Source: Porphyra umbilicalis
Taxonomy: Eukaryota; Rhodophyta; Bangiophyceae; Bangiales; Bangiaceae
Assembly: GCA_002049455.2 (NCBI GenBank)
Contig: KV919155.1
Coordinates: forward strand, 1-62,127
Direction: 5' to 3'
Length of the DNA: 62,127 bases
Each line of letters starts with the position of its first letter. Position 1 is the stretch's first letter. Under the pieces are notes generated by a model. It was not told where the DNA came from and did no database searches. It was given only the letters and a program-made list of their open reading frames with translations. Of this stretch, positions 11,390 through 21,934 are shown piece by piece. Both the position numbers and the translations under genes were made by a program.

Positions 11390-12459
11390 AGGGGCGGCGG
11401 CGCCGCCCCCCCCCCCCCCCGGCGAGCGCGCAAAGCACGGCGCCGGTGCGCCAAGCGGCCGCCCGCTACTTTCAATCCGCCTCCATCATTTGCGCGGCGT
11501 GCGGCGCCGTCGGCCACCTGTCGGCGCACTGCACCGTTGCCGTGGCGGCGCCGCGCTGCTACCGCTGCGGGCGGCCGGGCCACCCGTCGCGCGAGTGCCC
11601 CCACGAAGCGTGCTTTGCGTGCGGCGCGACGGGGCACGTGGCGCGCCACTGCCCGGGCGTCCGCCGCGGCGACGCCGGCGGCGGCAATGGCGGCGGCGGC
11701 GGCGGTGGTGCGGACACAGGCGGCGGCGGCGGCGGCGGCAGCGGCGGTGGCGCGTCGGCGCTGCTGCCCGCCGCGCGGGCGCCCGCGCGGGACATCCCCC
11801 TCTCCTGTTATGTGTGTGGGCGCAGCGGCCACCTCGACTGTGCGGTGCGCCGCGGCGGCGCCGCCGTCAGCTGCTACAATTGTGGGGAGGCGGGGCACCC
11901 GGGGTCCGACTGCTCGCTGCCCGTCACGGCCGAGCGGGCGGTGGCGGCGGCGAACGAGTTGCTCCGCGACACGCGGCGGGGGGGGGGGGGGCGCGGCGGC
12001 CGGGGGAGGGGGCGGGGGGGGGCGGCCCGCCACGCCGATCTGCCGTGGGATGACCGCGTCGGCGTCGCGGAAGCGTTTCGCCGCCGCGTGCACGCCATGG
12101 CGGCGGGGGGGGGGGGGGGCGGGGCGGGGGGGGGCGCCCCCCCGAGGGGGGGGGGGGGGGGGGGGATGGACCCGCCGCTCCAACCCGTGGGCGTCGGCCG
12201 GTGGGGGGGGAGGGTCCCGCGCCCCGCGGGGCGTGGAAGCGCGCCTCGGCAAGCGCGCCCGCGACGAGGGGGGGGGGGGGGGGGGGGGGTCCCGCAAGCG
12301 CGCGCGGGAGCTCAGCGGTGGTGGCGAGGGGGGGGGGGGCGCCGCCGCCGCCAAGTGGGGGGAGGACGCTGGGAGGGGCGCTGGGCGGACGGGTCGGGGG
12401 GTGGGGGGGGCGGGAGTGGAGGTGGACGCCGCAACGGCAAGGGCCGCGCGCGGGGCTAG
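10592..12459 (+). CDS. CCHC zinc-knuckle protein (Air1/2-ZCCHC7- or CNBP-like), frame-broken
   Basis: Five zinc-knuckle units lie between about 11500 and 11920: CAACGAVGHLSAHC, CYRCGRPGHPSREC, CFACGATGHVARHC, then a degenerate CYVCGRSGHLDC, and CYNCGEAGHPGSDC. Four match C-x2-C-x4-H-x4-C. An arrangement of several knuckles followed by a final CYNCG...GH is seen in Air1/2 (RNA-binding partner of the TRAMP poly(A) polymerase) and also in CNBP-type proteins; I cannot separate these. The N-terminal third is an Ala/Asp/Pro-rich low-complexity segment starting MAARWMTGADGG. The C-terminus is Gly/Arg-rich (RGG-like), ending GKGRARG. Frames change at a C12 run (10926-10937), a C15 run (11406-11420) and possibly at G runs after 12100. 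The stop is part of CTAG shared with the convergent ankyrin gene. Nucleic-acid binding is well supported; the pathway is inference. Confidence 0.7.
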
Positions 12460-13698
12460 ACGGCGGCGCCGACGCCGACGGCGCGCTCCCACCCCGTGGC
12501 CGCAACGAGGCTGCCGCGGCGTGGCGCCGCTGGGCGCGCCGCCGGCGGCCAGCGCGTGCGTGCGTGCCTCCGGTGCGGTGGCGGCGGCGGTGGCCCGACA
12601 GCGGCGTTTTGCAATCGACGTGCCCTCTGGGTGCGCGCGTCCCCCCAACGGGCGGTGCCGCCGCGGCTAGCGCGTCCCCCCGGCGGCGGCACGGCCGTCC
12701 CGCCGGCGGCGGCGAGGACCCCCCCACCTCCCCCCACCCGCCCTCGGCGGCGATCCACGCTGGGGTGCCGGCCCCCCCCCCCCCCCCCCCCCCCTGCACG
12801 TCCGCCCCCGCCGCCAGCAGCGCGCGCACGGCGGCGGCGGAGCCCGCGCGGGCGGCCACCCACAGGGGCGTCACGGGCGTCGGGTCGGCGGCGGACCCCC
12901 CCCCGGGGCGCACCGCGCCCGGCACGTCGACGCCCGCCGGCCACGCGGCGAGGAGCGCCGCCACCACCGCGCCGCCGCCGCCGCCGCCGCCGCGTGCGCC
13001 GCCCCGCCGGTCGGCGGCGTACCACAAGGCCGTCCGCCCCCCGCCGTCGACGGTCGTTGCGGCCGCGTCGGCGCCGGCGGCGAGGAGCGCGGCGACGCCG
13101 GGAGCGGCGCCCGCGGCGGCGGCGGTTGCCAGGGGCGTCCACCCCCCCCCGACAGCGCCGGGTTGACGGCCGCCCCCCCGCGAGGAGCGCCGCGAGCGCG
13201 CCGCCGTCCCCCCCGCGCGCCCGTCGTCCGCGGTGGTGCCGGCGGCGGCGGCGGCGAGCGCCAGCGGCGTCCGCCCCGCCGTCGTGTGCGCGTCGGCGTG
13301 CGCGCCGGCGGCGAGGAGGGCGGCGACGAGGGCGCCCGCGCGGGGCCCCCCCCCGCGGCGGCCTCGTGGAGGGGCGACGGCTCCCCCGCGTCGGCGCACG
13401 CGCCCGCCCCGAGCAGCGCGGTGACCGCCCCGACCGACGCGCCGCGGACGGCGAGGAGGAGGGGCGTCACGGGGCACACCGTCGGGCCGTCGAGGCCGTC
13501 GAGGGCGGGCGGGTACCCGCGGGTGAGGAGGGCCGCGAGCGACGCGGCGCTGCGGCACGCGACGGCAACGTGGATGGCGGTGTAGCCCGTGTCGTCTTCG
13601 ACGACGGCCGTGGCGAGGCGCGGGCGCGCCTTGAGCAACACCCGCACTTTGAGCACGTTGGACGTGCGGACGGCTTTGGCAAACGCGGCCGTGTCCAT
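12456..13698 (-). CDS. Ankyrin-repeat protein, frame-broken
   Basis: The start MDTAAFAKAVRTSNVLKVRV (ATG complement at 13696-13698) is followed by classic ankyrin units: TGYTAIHVAVACRSAASLAA, VTPLLLAVRGASVGAVTALL, then in a second frame TPLALAAAA, GWTPLATAAAAG, LLAAGADAAATTVDGGGRTA, TPLWVAARAGSAAAVRALLA and TPAWIAAEGGWGEV. Breaks lie at C9 13346-13354, in short C runs at 13142-13214, and at the C runs 12774-12793 and 12718-12726. Ankyrin stacks mediate protein binding; no catalytic domain is seen. The last part and stop (12456) are uncertain: the chosen frame continues the repeat pattern as GVLAAAGG. The gene converges on the zinc-knuckle gene. Confidence 0.7.
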
Positions 13699-14812
13699 GG
13701 CGGCCCGGCGCGGCCCGGCGGGGGGGCGGGGGGGGGGGGGGGGGGAAGGGGTGGGCAGGTCAGGGCGCACGTGGATTGGCGGGACGGAGGGGGCCGCCGG
13801 CGCGCGTCGCGCCGCCGAGGTAGCGTCGGGGGCAGGGAAATCGGGGGGGGGGACGTCACACGGCAACGGGGGGGGGGGGTGGCGGGCAGGGGCGTGCGGG
13901 GGAGCGCAGCGCGGGGCTTTTTGTTTCACCGCGGCAACTGGGCACGCCGGCCGCGGGGGCGCCCGCACGCGCCCCGCCGCGACCCCGCTCCCCGTGGGCG
14001 GGTGGCAGCGCGGCGCGGTGCGGCGCGGCGCGGCGCGGCGCGCCCGCCGAGCGGCGGGCACGAGGGGGCCCGCGGGGGCACCACCGCGGCGGCGCGTGGG
14101 CGCCCCCCACCCGCACACCCCGGGCGACCGGCGGGTGTCCCCCCACGCGAGCGGCGACGGCGGGGCGGCGGGCGGGGGCGCTCGTTTGAGGCCAACCCCA
14201 CCCCACGGGGATCTGCGCGAGGAGGGGGGGGGCAGGGGGGGGGCGCTCGCCCCCACGTGCCCCCGCCCCGCCGCCGAGCCGGTGCCCGCCACGGGGGGTC
14301 ACCCCGCCCCGCCCCGCGGCCGCGCGCGGCGCGCGGGCGGGGTGCTTCGCCGCGTGCCCGCCCGCCGACGGCGCACGTCGGCGGGCCTGCCGCGCGCGCG
14401 CGGCCGCGCGCCCGACCGGCGGCGCGGCGGTCGTGGGGGTCGAGAGCCGCAGACGCGGCGCTCTCACAGCGCCGCCGCCCACGGCGCCGCCGCGAGCCGA
14501 CGGTCGCCTCGCGGCGGCGCCGTGGGCCCAGCGCCGGCGGCCTGCGCCGGCACACACCGCGCCGCCGGCGGCGCGCCGCGGGCAGCCGTGGCGCGCCGCC
14601 GCTGCGCCAAGAGGGGATCCCAGTAAGACTTTGATCACGCGCAGAGGTCACCCCCGCTGTGCCCCGCCACGCCCCCGCCCCGCCTTGCCCCCCCGTCGAC
14701 GCGCCCCTGTTGCGCCCCTCGTGCCGCCGCCTCCCCCGCTTGTCCGCCCGCCCCCCGTGTCCAGCGCCTCGCCCCCACCCCCCCCCCCCCCCCTGGGCGG
14801 TGGTCACCGCCC
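13699..14812. other. GC-rich intergenic stretch between ankyrin and LITAF genes
   Basis: A G-rich tract directly upstream of the ankyrin start (C-rich on its coding strand) is followed by low-complexity GC DNA, including GGCGC-type microsatellite at 14006-14042. Long frames on both strands reflect lack of stop codons in such DNA. No gene is supported. Confidence 0.5.
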
Positions 14813-15337
14813 CTAACACAGGTCCCTCCCCCCGAGCATGTACGCACAGTTGGGGCACCGGTGGTACACGTTGGACGCGCAGTCGCACATGCCCGGGATG
14901 AAAACGCAGCAGGCGCAGGTGAAGCAGCAAAAAACCCAGTTGCCCATCGTGCAGCTCTTGACGGTAACCTTGGACTCGACGGAGGCCCCGCAGCCGGGGC
15001 AGGTGACCCCCTCGGAGCGCGTCGTCCACGTGGCGGGCAGCGGCCGCTGGCGCGGCTGCGGGGGGGCGCCGCCCCCGGCCGCCGGGGGAGGGGGGGCCAC
15101 CGCCGCGGCGGCGGGCGTCCATGCTGCCGCGGCGGCGGGCGTCCCTGCTGCCGCGGCGGCGGGCGCCCCTGCCGCCGCGGCGGAGGGCGTCCCTGCCGCC
15201 GCCCCGGGCGCGTACGGGGGGGGCGGGTAGTAGGCGCCGGGCGGCGGCAGCGGGTAGCCGGCGGGCACGCCTACCGCACCGGGCGTCGCGGGCGTTGGGT
15301 AGAGGCCGCCGGCGCCCGCGGCGTCTGCCCCGCTCAT
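14813..15337 (-). CDS. LITAF-domain membrane-associated protein
   Basis: A 174-residue protein. The N-terminal ~105 residues are Pro/Ala/Gly/Tyr-rich (YPTPATPGAVGVPAGYPLP; then repeats of AAAAAGTPAAAAA). The C-terminal ~65 residues form a LITAF domain: CPGC knuckle, a Cys-rich hydrophobic membrane-inserting stretch NWVFCCFTCACCVFIPG, then the second zinc half HRCPNC, ending GGRDLC. The two CxxC halves around a monotopic hydrophobic segment are diagnostic. LITAF proteins sit on the cytosolic face of late endosomes/lysosomes and affect membrane trafficking. The start at MSGADAAGAGG is chosen because the upstream extension is low-complexity. Single exon, intact. Confidence 0.88.
   Translation of the reverse strand: MSGADAAGAGGLYPTPATPGAVGVPAGYPLPPPGAYYPPPPYAPGAAAGTPSAAAAGAPAAAAAGTPAAAAAWTPAAAAVAPPPPAAGGGAPPQPRQRPLPATWTTRSEGVTCPGCGASVESKVTVKSCTMGNWVFCCFTCACCVFIPGMCDCASNVYHRCPNCAYMLGGRDLC
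15118..15205. repeat. Imperfect ~30-bp tandem repeat inside the LITAF gene
   Basis: The unit reading GCTGCCGCGGCGGCGGGCGT with a few changes occurs about three times. On the coding strand it makes repeated Ala-Ala-Ala-Gly/Trp-Thr-Pro blocks in the linker of the LITAF protein. Confidence 0.6.
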
Positions 15338-16812
15338 GGTCGGCGGCCCCCACACGCCGGGCGGGCACCGTGGGTGCGGGGGTGGGAGCCGGGGGCGGGC
15401 CACCCGGCAAGGGCGCTGCCGCGCCGTCGCAGGCACAACGAGCCCGCAGGGGCGGGCAGACGCGGGTGGCGCCGTTGAAGCAGACGATGGCCGCCGGGCA
15501 GAGGGCGGTGGCCGCGCGAGAGGGAACCGATTGGGACCGCCGCCGCCGCGCACTCCGGCCGCGGCGCGGCGCGGCGGCCGCCGCTCGCCGCGCGGCGAGT
15601 GGCAAAGCGCGGTGGTGCACGGGACCGGGCCTGGCGACTGGCGCGGCAAGCTCCGCGCGCACGCCAAGTGGCCCAGAGGTCGAGCTGGAAACGAGGATGC
15701 GTGCTGCCTATGACCGCGTCGGGTGAGGAATTGAGAACATCCAGTGTAATTGGTGGAACCTGCTCTGAGATGCTCCAGACGGTGTTTTTGTTCTTCAAAA
15801 TTTTGAACGCGCTGGAGACGGCCAAGATCGGGGACAGCCGAGACGCGTGGAATACCTGCGTATGTGCGTACCTGCGTATGTGCGTACCTGCGTACCTGCG
15901 TATGTGCGTACGTGCGTACCTGCGTATGTGCGTACGTGCGTACGTGTGTCGGTGTGACCCTGGCGCGCAGTGACTGGTGAAGCGGGCAGTCGCGAGTGGC
16001 GTGGCTCGACTGCCCGCGTGGTGCTGTGCGCGGGCCTGTGACGAGGAGAGGGCGGCGCCGTGCGTGTGGCCCGTGCGAGGGGGTGGTGGTCTCCCGGTCG
16101 CGGATCTGGCCGTGCGGGAAGTCGCGCAGCTGACCGCGCGGTACGTCGTGGGGGGAGGAGACCGGACAGGGTGGTACGTTTGGGGGGTTGTGGAGGGGTT
16201 GAGGGGCCGTGGGGCTGGAGGGGGGGGGGGTGAAGACGCCGCTGGCTTGCCGGTGGCAGCCCCTACGGCGGTGGCGGCGGCCCCTGCGCCCGCGCCCCCT
16301 GCTGCGATAGGCTTGCTGCTGGCAACAAACCTAGCCACCATGGACGAGGGGGCGGGAGTGGCGTGGCGTTTGCCCCGGGGAGCGGGTGAGCTGCGCGGTA
16401 GCGGCGGCAAAGGCGGACGTAGGTGTGAGGCCGGACGGCTGGGGGGCTTGAGGCTGTCGGCGAGCCGTGCGTGACTTGGGACTGTCGCAAGCACGGCGTC
16501 GCCTTGGTGAGGGGCCGGCGCGCTCCGGGGTGGACGGCTCGGGCGCGCGCGCCTGCCCGTGGACGCCCGCAGAGACATGAAAATAAAAACCAATGCAGTG
16601 CATAAATAAAAAAAACGTGCCAAGTGAAGCGCGACGCGGCATGTTTGAAGTCTAAATGATGCTTGGGAACTTACACAAATAGGTGGTCTTTGATCACAGC
16701 ACAACTCCAGGCCAAGGTGTTTTCGAGAACGCGCTTTCAGTTTCAAATACATCTGGTGGTTGTGCTCTGCCTGATGATCCTACTCAAACATTCAGTGAGG
16801 TTCGGTGCAGCA
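15338..16812. other. Intergenic between LITAF gene and nitrilase relic
   Basis: Holds the minisatellite at 15858-15948. From 16570 to 16800 the DNA is AT-richer with A runs (AAATAAAAAAAACG near 16600). Open frames here show no family resemblance. Confidence 0.5.
15858..15948. repeat. Minisatellite of 8-bp GTGCGTAC / CTGCGTAT-type units
   Basis: About eleven consecutive 8-bp units of the form (G/C)TGCGTA(C/T) run in tandem (TACCTGCGTATGTGCGTACC and permutations). Unit order is irregular, as expected of slippage. No coding role is evident. Confidence 0.9.
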
Positions 16813-17324
16813 TCATTCGCGACGACGATCTGTGTACGACGTGTTGGCGGACGGCACCGGCTTGCTGGACGGCTCGACTCGAGGCGGTCCGCGCGCGTCG
16901 GGCGCGCGCGGACTGCAACTGTACAGCCGGCAGGGCGGACGCGCGCAACGGGTGCCGTCGGGGAGCACCACGTCAACGAGGTGCGTCTTGCGGTACGCGG
17001 CGGGGAGCAACCCCGCCCCGTCGACAAACGCGTGCGCGTGTCAGACGCGCGCCCGCCGTCGCGCTCGTGCGAGCCGCCGCGGGAGAAGCACACCCCGTGG
17101 CGGCGGCCGATCCTGCCGTGGTGACCCAATGAGGGGCTCCCCAGCGGCTGCGCCACGCCCGCCGACGCGCCTGCGCGGGGGGGCGCATCAACGCAACGCA
17201 CGCGGGGGAGGGCGATGGGGGCGGCACCGCCGGCGACCGCGGCAGCGACCGCCGCTGTGACGGCTTGAACGGCGTCGTCGACCGATGCGGCCGCCGTCAA
17301 CTGCGTGAGGGCGACGAGTGGCAT
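16813..17324 (-). pseudogene. Truncated nitrilase (NIT1/deaminated-glutathione-amidase-like) relic
   Basis: The minus strand starts MPLVALTQLTAAASVDDAVQ and continues IALPRVRCVDAP, then SRGGSHERDGG. After a one-base shift near 17040 it reads HAHAFVDGAGLLPAAYRKTH and LVDVVLPDGTR. The order VALTQL - IALP - GGxHER - AAYRKTHL-DV-LP is that of the N-terminal half of NIT1-type carbon-nitrogen hydrolases. The catalytic Glu expected after LP is Arg here, the Lys of YRKTH is kept, and the half with the catalytic Cys is missing. The frameshift is not in a homopolymer. I therefore call a decayed fragment rather than a sequencing problem. Confidence 0.6.
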
Positions 17325-18155
17325 AGTCGGGGGGAGAGGGGGGGGGGGGGGGGGGGGGGGGCGCGGCCTCTGGCGCGGAGAGCTGGGGGACTGCGCGTCC
17401 GCACGGTGCTGGACTGCTGCAGCGGGCGGGGGCAGGTTGCGGCGCGGGTGCCCACACAACCAGCGGCAGACGGTGGGGGCCGCACCACTGGTGAGGGTCG
17501 GCCGGCGCCTGCCGGCCAACCCCCAAAACAAACCACACCAAAAAACAACAACAGGGGCTGTGCCGACAAACACACGGGCCTCCACACCGCCGCCGCACGG
17601 TGGCGGGGCGGCGGCGTCACGCGGCCGCGGCGCGCGCGCGGCGGCCGCGGGGCGCCACGGCGCGCCCGCCGCCCGCGCGTGCTCCGCGCCGTGGCGGCCG
17701 CGGGCGCCCGTGGCGGCAGCGGGGCCGCGCCCCCCCCCCCGCCACCCACCACGCCCGTGCGCCGGCGGCGGCACGCGCGGTCGCGCGGCTGCCGGCGGCG
17801 GCGGGGGTGTCTGCCCAGGAGCGCCCGCGGTTGGTGGCGGCGGGGGGGACGGGGGGGGGGGGCGTGCCTCACCACGAGCGCCCCCGGCGCGCAGCGCCGT
17901 CGCCGCGGCACGGGGCAGGCGGCGACAGCGGCGGCGCGTCGCCGTCGCGACGCGCGTGGCGGCCCGCCGAGCAACGCTGCACCCGCTGGTGGGTGGTGCG
18001 CGCACCGTGGCAACAATCGGCAACGGCGGCGACGCGCGAGCCACCGACGGTACCGTCGGTGCGCTCTTGATCCAGCTGGATCCAGCTGCGGGGGACCCGC
18101 CCCAATCCGTGCTCCCTGCCGGCCGTGGCGCTCCCCCCCCCCCCCCCCCCCCGCC
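17325..18155. other. GC-rich intergenic stretch before the methyltransferase
   Basis: Begins with a long G-rich tract (about 17333-17360). Overlapping Arg/Ala-rich open frames are present on all strands and none is recognisable. The C-rich block at 18131-18152 immediately precedes the methyltransferase ATG. Confidence 0.5.
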
Positions 18156-18220
18156 ATGGCCCCGTTGGACGCACCGCCCCCCCCCCCCCCCCCCCCCCCC
18201 TCTCCCCGACACGGACGACG

Positions 18221-18254
<34 letters not shown>

Positions 18255-18424
18255 ACACGACCATCACGCACACGACGCACACGTATGGGGGGCGGGAGTA
18301 CCACCTCGGGTTGCAGCTCGGCGTCCCCGTCAGCGGCGTCGTGTGGGACTCGTGCGACGCCCTCTGCCGCTACCTCGTCGGCCGCCGTGGCGCGGCGGCG
18401 GCGCTGACGCGGCAGCCGCCGGCG

Positions 18425-18459
<35 letters not shown>

Positions 18460-18549
18460 GGCGGGCGCCCGCCCGCCCCGCCCGCCGGTGCGGGTGTTGG
18501 AGCTCGGCGCGGGGACGGGGCTGCCGAGCTTGATCGCCGCCACCCTCCT

Positions 18550-18588
<39 letters not shown>

Positions 18589-18888
18589 CGGGGCCGGCGG
18601 CGGTCGGGCCGGCGGTGGCGGGGCTGGCGGCGGCGGGGGTGCCCCCCCCCCCCCCTCGGTGGTGGCCACGGACGTGCCCGCGGCGCTCCCGCTGCTCCGC
18701 GCCAACGTTGCGTCCAACGGCGTCGGGGGTATGGCCGCCGTTGCGGCGCTGGTGTGGGGCGCCACGGGTGACCCCGCGGGGCCGCTGGCGGGCGGCTTTG
18801 ACCTCCTCCTCGCGTCGGACGTGGTCTACGCCGAGGCCGCCTACGTGCCCTTGCTCGTCACCCTCGTCGCCCACACGGGGGGGGCGCA

Positions 18889-18926
<38 letters not shown>

Positions 18927-19389
18927 GTGGTGGGAACGACGACGACGACGACGGCGGCGGCAGCGGGTCGGCCGCCGCGCCCGCCGCGCGGCCGCGCCCG
19001 CCGCCGACCGTGTTGCTCGGCCACGAGCACCGGAGCGCGCGGGAGGCCCACTTTTTCCACCTCGCCGCCGCCTTTTTCGACGTGCGCAAGGTCGGCTCGG
19101 CCGCCGCCGGCCGCCGCGCGACGCGGTCGGCCGCCGCGGCGGCGGGCGGCGTGTGTTTGTACCGCCTGCGGCGGCGACGGCGGCGGCGGGGGCGACCGGT
19201 GCGGCGGCCGGTGGCGGCGGGGGGGGCGACTGTCGATACGGACGGGGGCGGCGGCGGCGGCGGGGCGGACGCGCTCGCCGCCTCCCTCCCGTGTGACGAG
19301 TGCCGCGCCATCCTCGGGGCGGCGGCGGGGGGGGGGCGGCGGGCGCGGCGGGCGCCGCGCTATTGCAAGCCGCCTACGCGGCGGGTTAG
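18156..19389 (+). CDS. METTL21/FAM86-type (Methyltransf_16) SAM methyltransferase, frame-broken
   Basis: After a Pro-rich start (MAPLDAPPPPP) and a frame change within C runs at 18180-18253, the conserved part is open: YGGREYHLGLQLGVPVSGVV and WDSCDALCRYL, SAM-binding motif I VRVLELGAGTGLP, acidic motif II VVATDVP, LLRANVASNG, and the family's late motif FDLLLASDVVYAEAAYVPLL, then VLLGHEHRSAREAHFF. This order matches METTL21-group lysine methyltransferases, which modify chaperones, eEF1A and similar proteins. The substrate here is unknown. Gly/Ala inserts separate the motifs. A G10 run at 19327-19336 shifts the end to ALLQAAYAAG and a stop at 19387-19389. Likely cytosolic; single exon. Confidence 0.75.
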
Positions 19390-21194
19390 GGCGGCGGCGG
19401 GGGGGAAGGGGGGGGGGCAGAGGAGCGGGACCGGGGCGGGCAGAGGGGTGGGGGTGTGGGAGGCGCGGGGGGGCAGAGGGGCGGGCAAGGGGGTCGCCCC
19501 TCCCCCCCCCCCCCGTGCCCTTTCCCCCGCCCCGCCGACCGCAGCGGGTCGTCTGCGGCGGTCCCCCCCCCCGGCCGAGCCGCCGCCGCCCGTCGGTCCC
19601 GACGCGGTGCGACGGGCGCCCGGCAGCGCCGTTGCCTGCAGCGGCGGCCGCCGCCGGCGCACCCCACCGACGCGCCGGCGACGCGCGGCGACCGGTGGGG
19701 GGGGTGGCGCCCGCCTGCGGCCGCGGCCGCGCGCGGGGTGACGGCGCGGGGGGGGGGGGGGACGGTGGGGGTGGCGGCGGCAGCGGGGGGCGGCGGCGGT
19801 CCCCGCCGCGCCGCCCCGGCGGCCGGTCGCCGCGGCAGCCCCGTGCGGGCGGCGGCCGCGCGTCGGCTGGCGGCGGCGGCCGCCGCGCGGCGGTGCGCCG
19901 GCGGTGGGCGCGCCGCGGCGGCGGCGCCGCGGCGCGCGTCGTGCGCGGTCGGCGATGAGGGGGGGGGGGTGGCTGCGGGGCGCGGCGGGCGGTGGGGAGG
20001 GGGAGGGGGAGGGGGGGGGGGGGGGGGGGGGGGGGGTATCGCCCCTGCGTTTGTGGATGGGGGGGGGTGCGACCGGCGCCCGTGGCTGCGGCACCCGCAG
20101 CCGCGCGCCGACGGCGCGGGTGCCCGCCCCGCGGGCGTCCGACGTCGGTCGCCGCCGTCGCCGCCCCCCCGCGGTCCGTGGCCGACCGCCGGCGGTGGCG
20201 GCGGGGGGGTGGTCGCCGCCGCGGCAGCGGCCGCCGCCGCCGCGGCGGGATGGAGGCGCGTCGACGGACGCGGCGGCCGCGCGGCGCCGAGGCGCGCCGG
20301 CGGCAGCCGCGGCGTCGGCGCGCGCCGGGACGGCCAGCCCCGCCCCCCACCGTGCGCGGCCGCCACGCCATCGCCGGCGGTGGGCGGCGCGGGGCGCGGC
20401 GTGGGGCCCCCCCCCGCCGCCGCCGACCGGCCGTCGGTGGTGGCGACTCCACCCGCCCGCTGCGCGGACCCTTTTTGCGCCCCGGGCGGCGGCTGGCCGG
20501 CGGCCGTGCCGCGGTGGGGGCCCCACCCCCCCGCGTCCGTGGGAAGCGTGACGGGATGCACACGGGCGGGGCGCGGTGGGGAGGCGGGGGTCCGTGGCCA
20601 TGGCCGCCCACGCCGGTACCGCCGACCGCCCCGGCTGCGCTCCGCCGTGGACGTGCGCGCGTCGTGGTGGACGCGGGTCCGCGGCGGGCCCGCCGACCGG
20701 CGGCGGCGTCGTCGGTGGTGGTGCCCCGGCTGCGCTCCGCCGTGGACGTGCGCGTCGTGGTGGACGCTGGTCCGCGGCGGGCCCGCCGACCGGCGGCGGC
20801 GTCGTCGGTGGTGGCTGGCGACGCTCGCGGCGCGCGCCGTCGCTGCCGCCGCCGTCGCTGCCGCCGCCGTCGCGCCGGCAATGGGCGGCGCGCTGTTGAG
20901 GGGGAGGGGGAGGACTGCGTGCGCGGGTGCGCGGCTGGGTTGGGGCCGCGATAGCCACGGCGGCTTCCCCGAGCAGGCGACTGGGTGAATGGATGCAAGG
21001 TCATGATGGTATTCAAGCAAAAGCGCGGCCGGCGTCCCTGTTGTTTTTTTCGTCTCAGTCGAGCCGGACCGCGCCGCACAAGCACCTCGCAGTGCCCCGC
21101 AGGCCACCACGGGCACAGCACCCCCCCGCCTTGCACACCCCCCACCGGTCCGTGGGGCGCCCCCTACCACGAACCGCCCCGCCCGCGGCGGCGC
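19390..21194. other. Extremely GC-rich gene-free or unrecognised stretch with tandem repeats
   Basis: Contains a G run of about 26 at 20011-20036 and the 95-bp tandem duplication at 20629-20815. Very long open frames exist on both strands but consist of Arg/Ala/Gly/Pro repeats, so I assign no gene. Around 20980-21180 composition normalises before the secreted-protein gene stop at 21195. Confidence 0.45.
20629..20815. repeat. Two-copy tandem repeat, ~95 bp
   Basis: The block starting CCCCGGCTGCGCTCCGCCGT and ending GTCGTCGGTGGTGG occurs at 20629 and again at 20724. The copies differ by a 2-base deletion and one substitution, indicating a recent duplication. Confidence 0.9.
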
Positions 21195-21770
21195 TTAGAA
21201 GAAGCACTTCTTCTTGTAGAAGCACTTGTGCACGCGGCAGTAGTAGGTCCTCTCGTAGCCGTGGTGCCAGCGCAGGCGGCACACGGAGAAGCCGTCGCGC
21301 TCCTGGCAAAAGTAGCGGTCGCCGTCCCACTCGCCCTCCCCGCCGTGGTGGCCCCCCCACCACTCCCCGTGGCGGCGGTGCTTGCCAAACCACTCCACGT
21401 CGGGGTCCTCCTCCCCCCGCTTCTTGTACACGTACCCGCCGCCGTGGCCGCCACCATAGCCGCCGCCGCGGGACGCCACGGGCAGCCCGCCGTCGGCGCC
21501 GGCCGCGGCGGGGCGGGGCGCCACCGCCACGCGGTCGACCCACTCGTGGTCGCACGGCTCGTCAGAGCGCTCGTAAAACTTGTGGCACTTTTTAAACCAC
21601 TTGCAGTAGCCGCCCTCAAACGTGCGGGCCGCCGTCGGCACGGCCGCCGCAGCGGCGGCGGCCGGGGCGCCCACCGCCGCCGCGGCGGGGGTGGCGGCGG
21701 CGGCGGCGGCTACGGTGAGGGTGGCCGCAAGGGCGAGCGCCGCGACGGCGGCGACCTTGGTCAGGGCCAT
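21195..21770 (-). CDS. Secreted Cys- and aromatic-rich protein of unknown function
   Basis: A 191-residue protein. Residues 1-24 (MALTKVAAVAALALAATLTV...) form a signal peptide, followed by an Ala/Pro spacer to about 45. The mature part has eight cysteines in four clusters: YCKWFKKCHKFYERSDEPC, RYFCQERDGFSVC and TYYCRVHKCFYKKKC. It also has a Gly/His/Tyr-rich middle (GGGYGGGHGGGYVYKKR) and many Trp/His residues. An even cysteine count with a signal peptide suggests a disulfide-bonded wall or extracellular-matrix protein, but no family is recognised. The start is set by the signal peptide. A TATA box lies about 157 bp upstream of the ATG. The leader has a GA/CT microsatellite (21796-21811) and a C-rich tract. 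Intact. Confidence 0.8.
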   Translation of the reverse strand: MALTKVAAVAALALAATLTVAAAAAATPAAAAVGAPAAAAAAAVPTAARTFEGGYCKWFKKCHKFYERSDEPCDHEWVDRVAVAPRPAAAGADGGLPVASRGGGYGGGHGGGYVYKKRGEEDPDVEWFGKHRRHGEWWGGHHGGEGEWDGDRYFCQERDGFSVCRLRWHHGYERTYYCRVHKCFYKKKCFF

Positions 21771-21926
21771 CGTGGCAGGCGGGAGGGGGGGGGGGGAGAG
21801 AGAGAGAGAGGGTGGAAGCTCGGCAGCTTGAGCGCTGCGAGCGGGGGAAGGGGGCGAGTGGCGAGCGCGGTGGTGTGGGATGGGATGGGAGGGCGGGCGT
21901 CGGCCAGTTTGCCCCTGCTACCCCTG

Positions 21927-21934
21927 CTTTTATA
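21927..21934 (-). promoter_or_regulatory. TATA box of the secreted-protein gene
   Basis: On the minus strand the sequence is GGGTATAAAAGCAGGGG, a perfect TATA box in GC-rich surroundings. It is followed by the pyrimidine-rich leader and the ATG at 21770. Confidence 0.7.

Noticed and set aside
10276..12648. A 790-codon minus-strand open frame
   Set aside because: It is antisense to the zinc-knuckle gene, whose CCHC motifs prove the plus strand is coding.
15858..15948. Telomere-like repeat
   Set aside because: The 8-bp (G/C)TGCGTA(C/T) unit does not resemble known telomere units and is internal and short.
17297..21145. A 1282-codon open frame on the minus strand
   Set aside because: It runs antisense through the methyltransferase and consists of Arg/Pro/Ala repeats; stop codons are rare in such GC-rich DNA.
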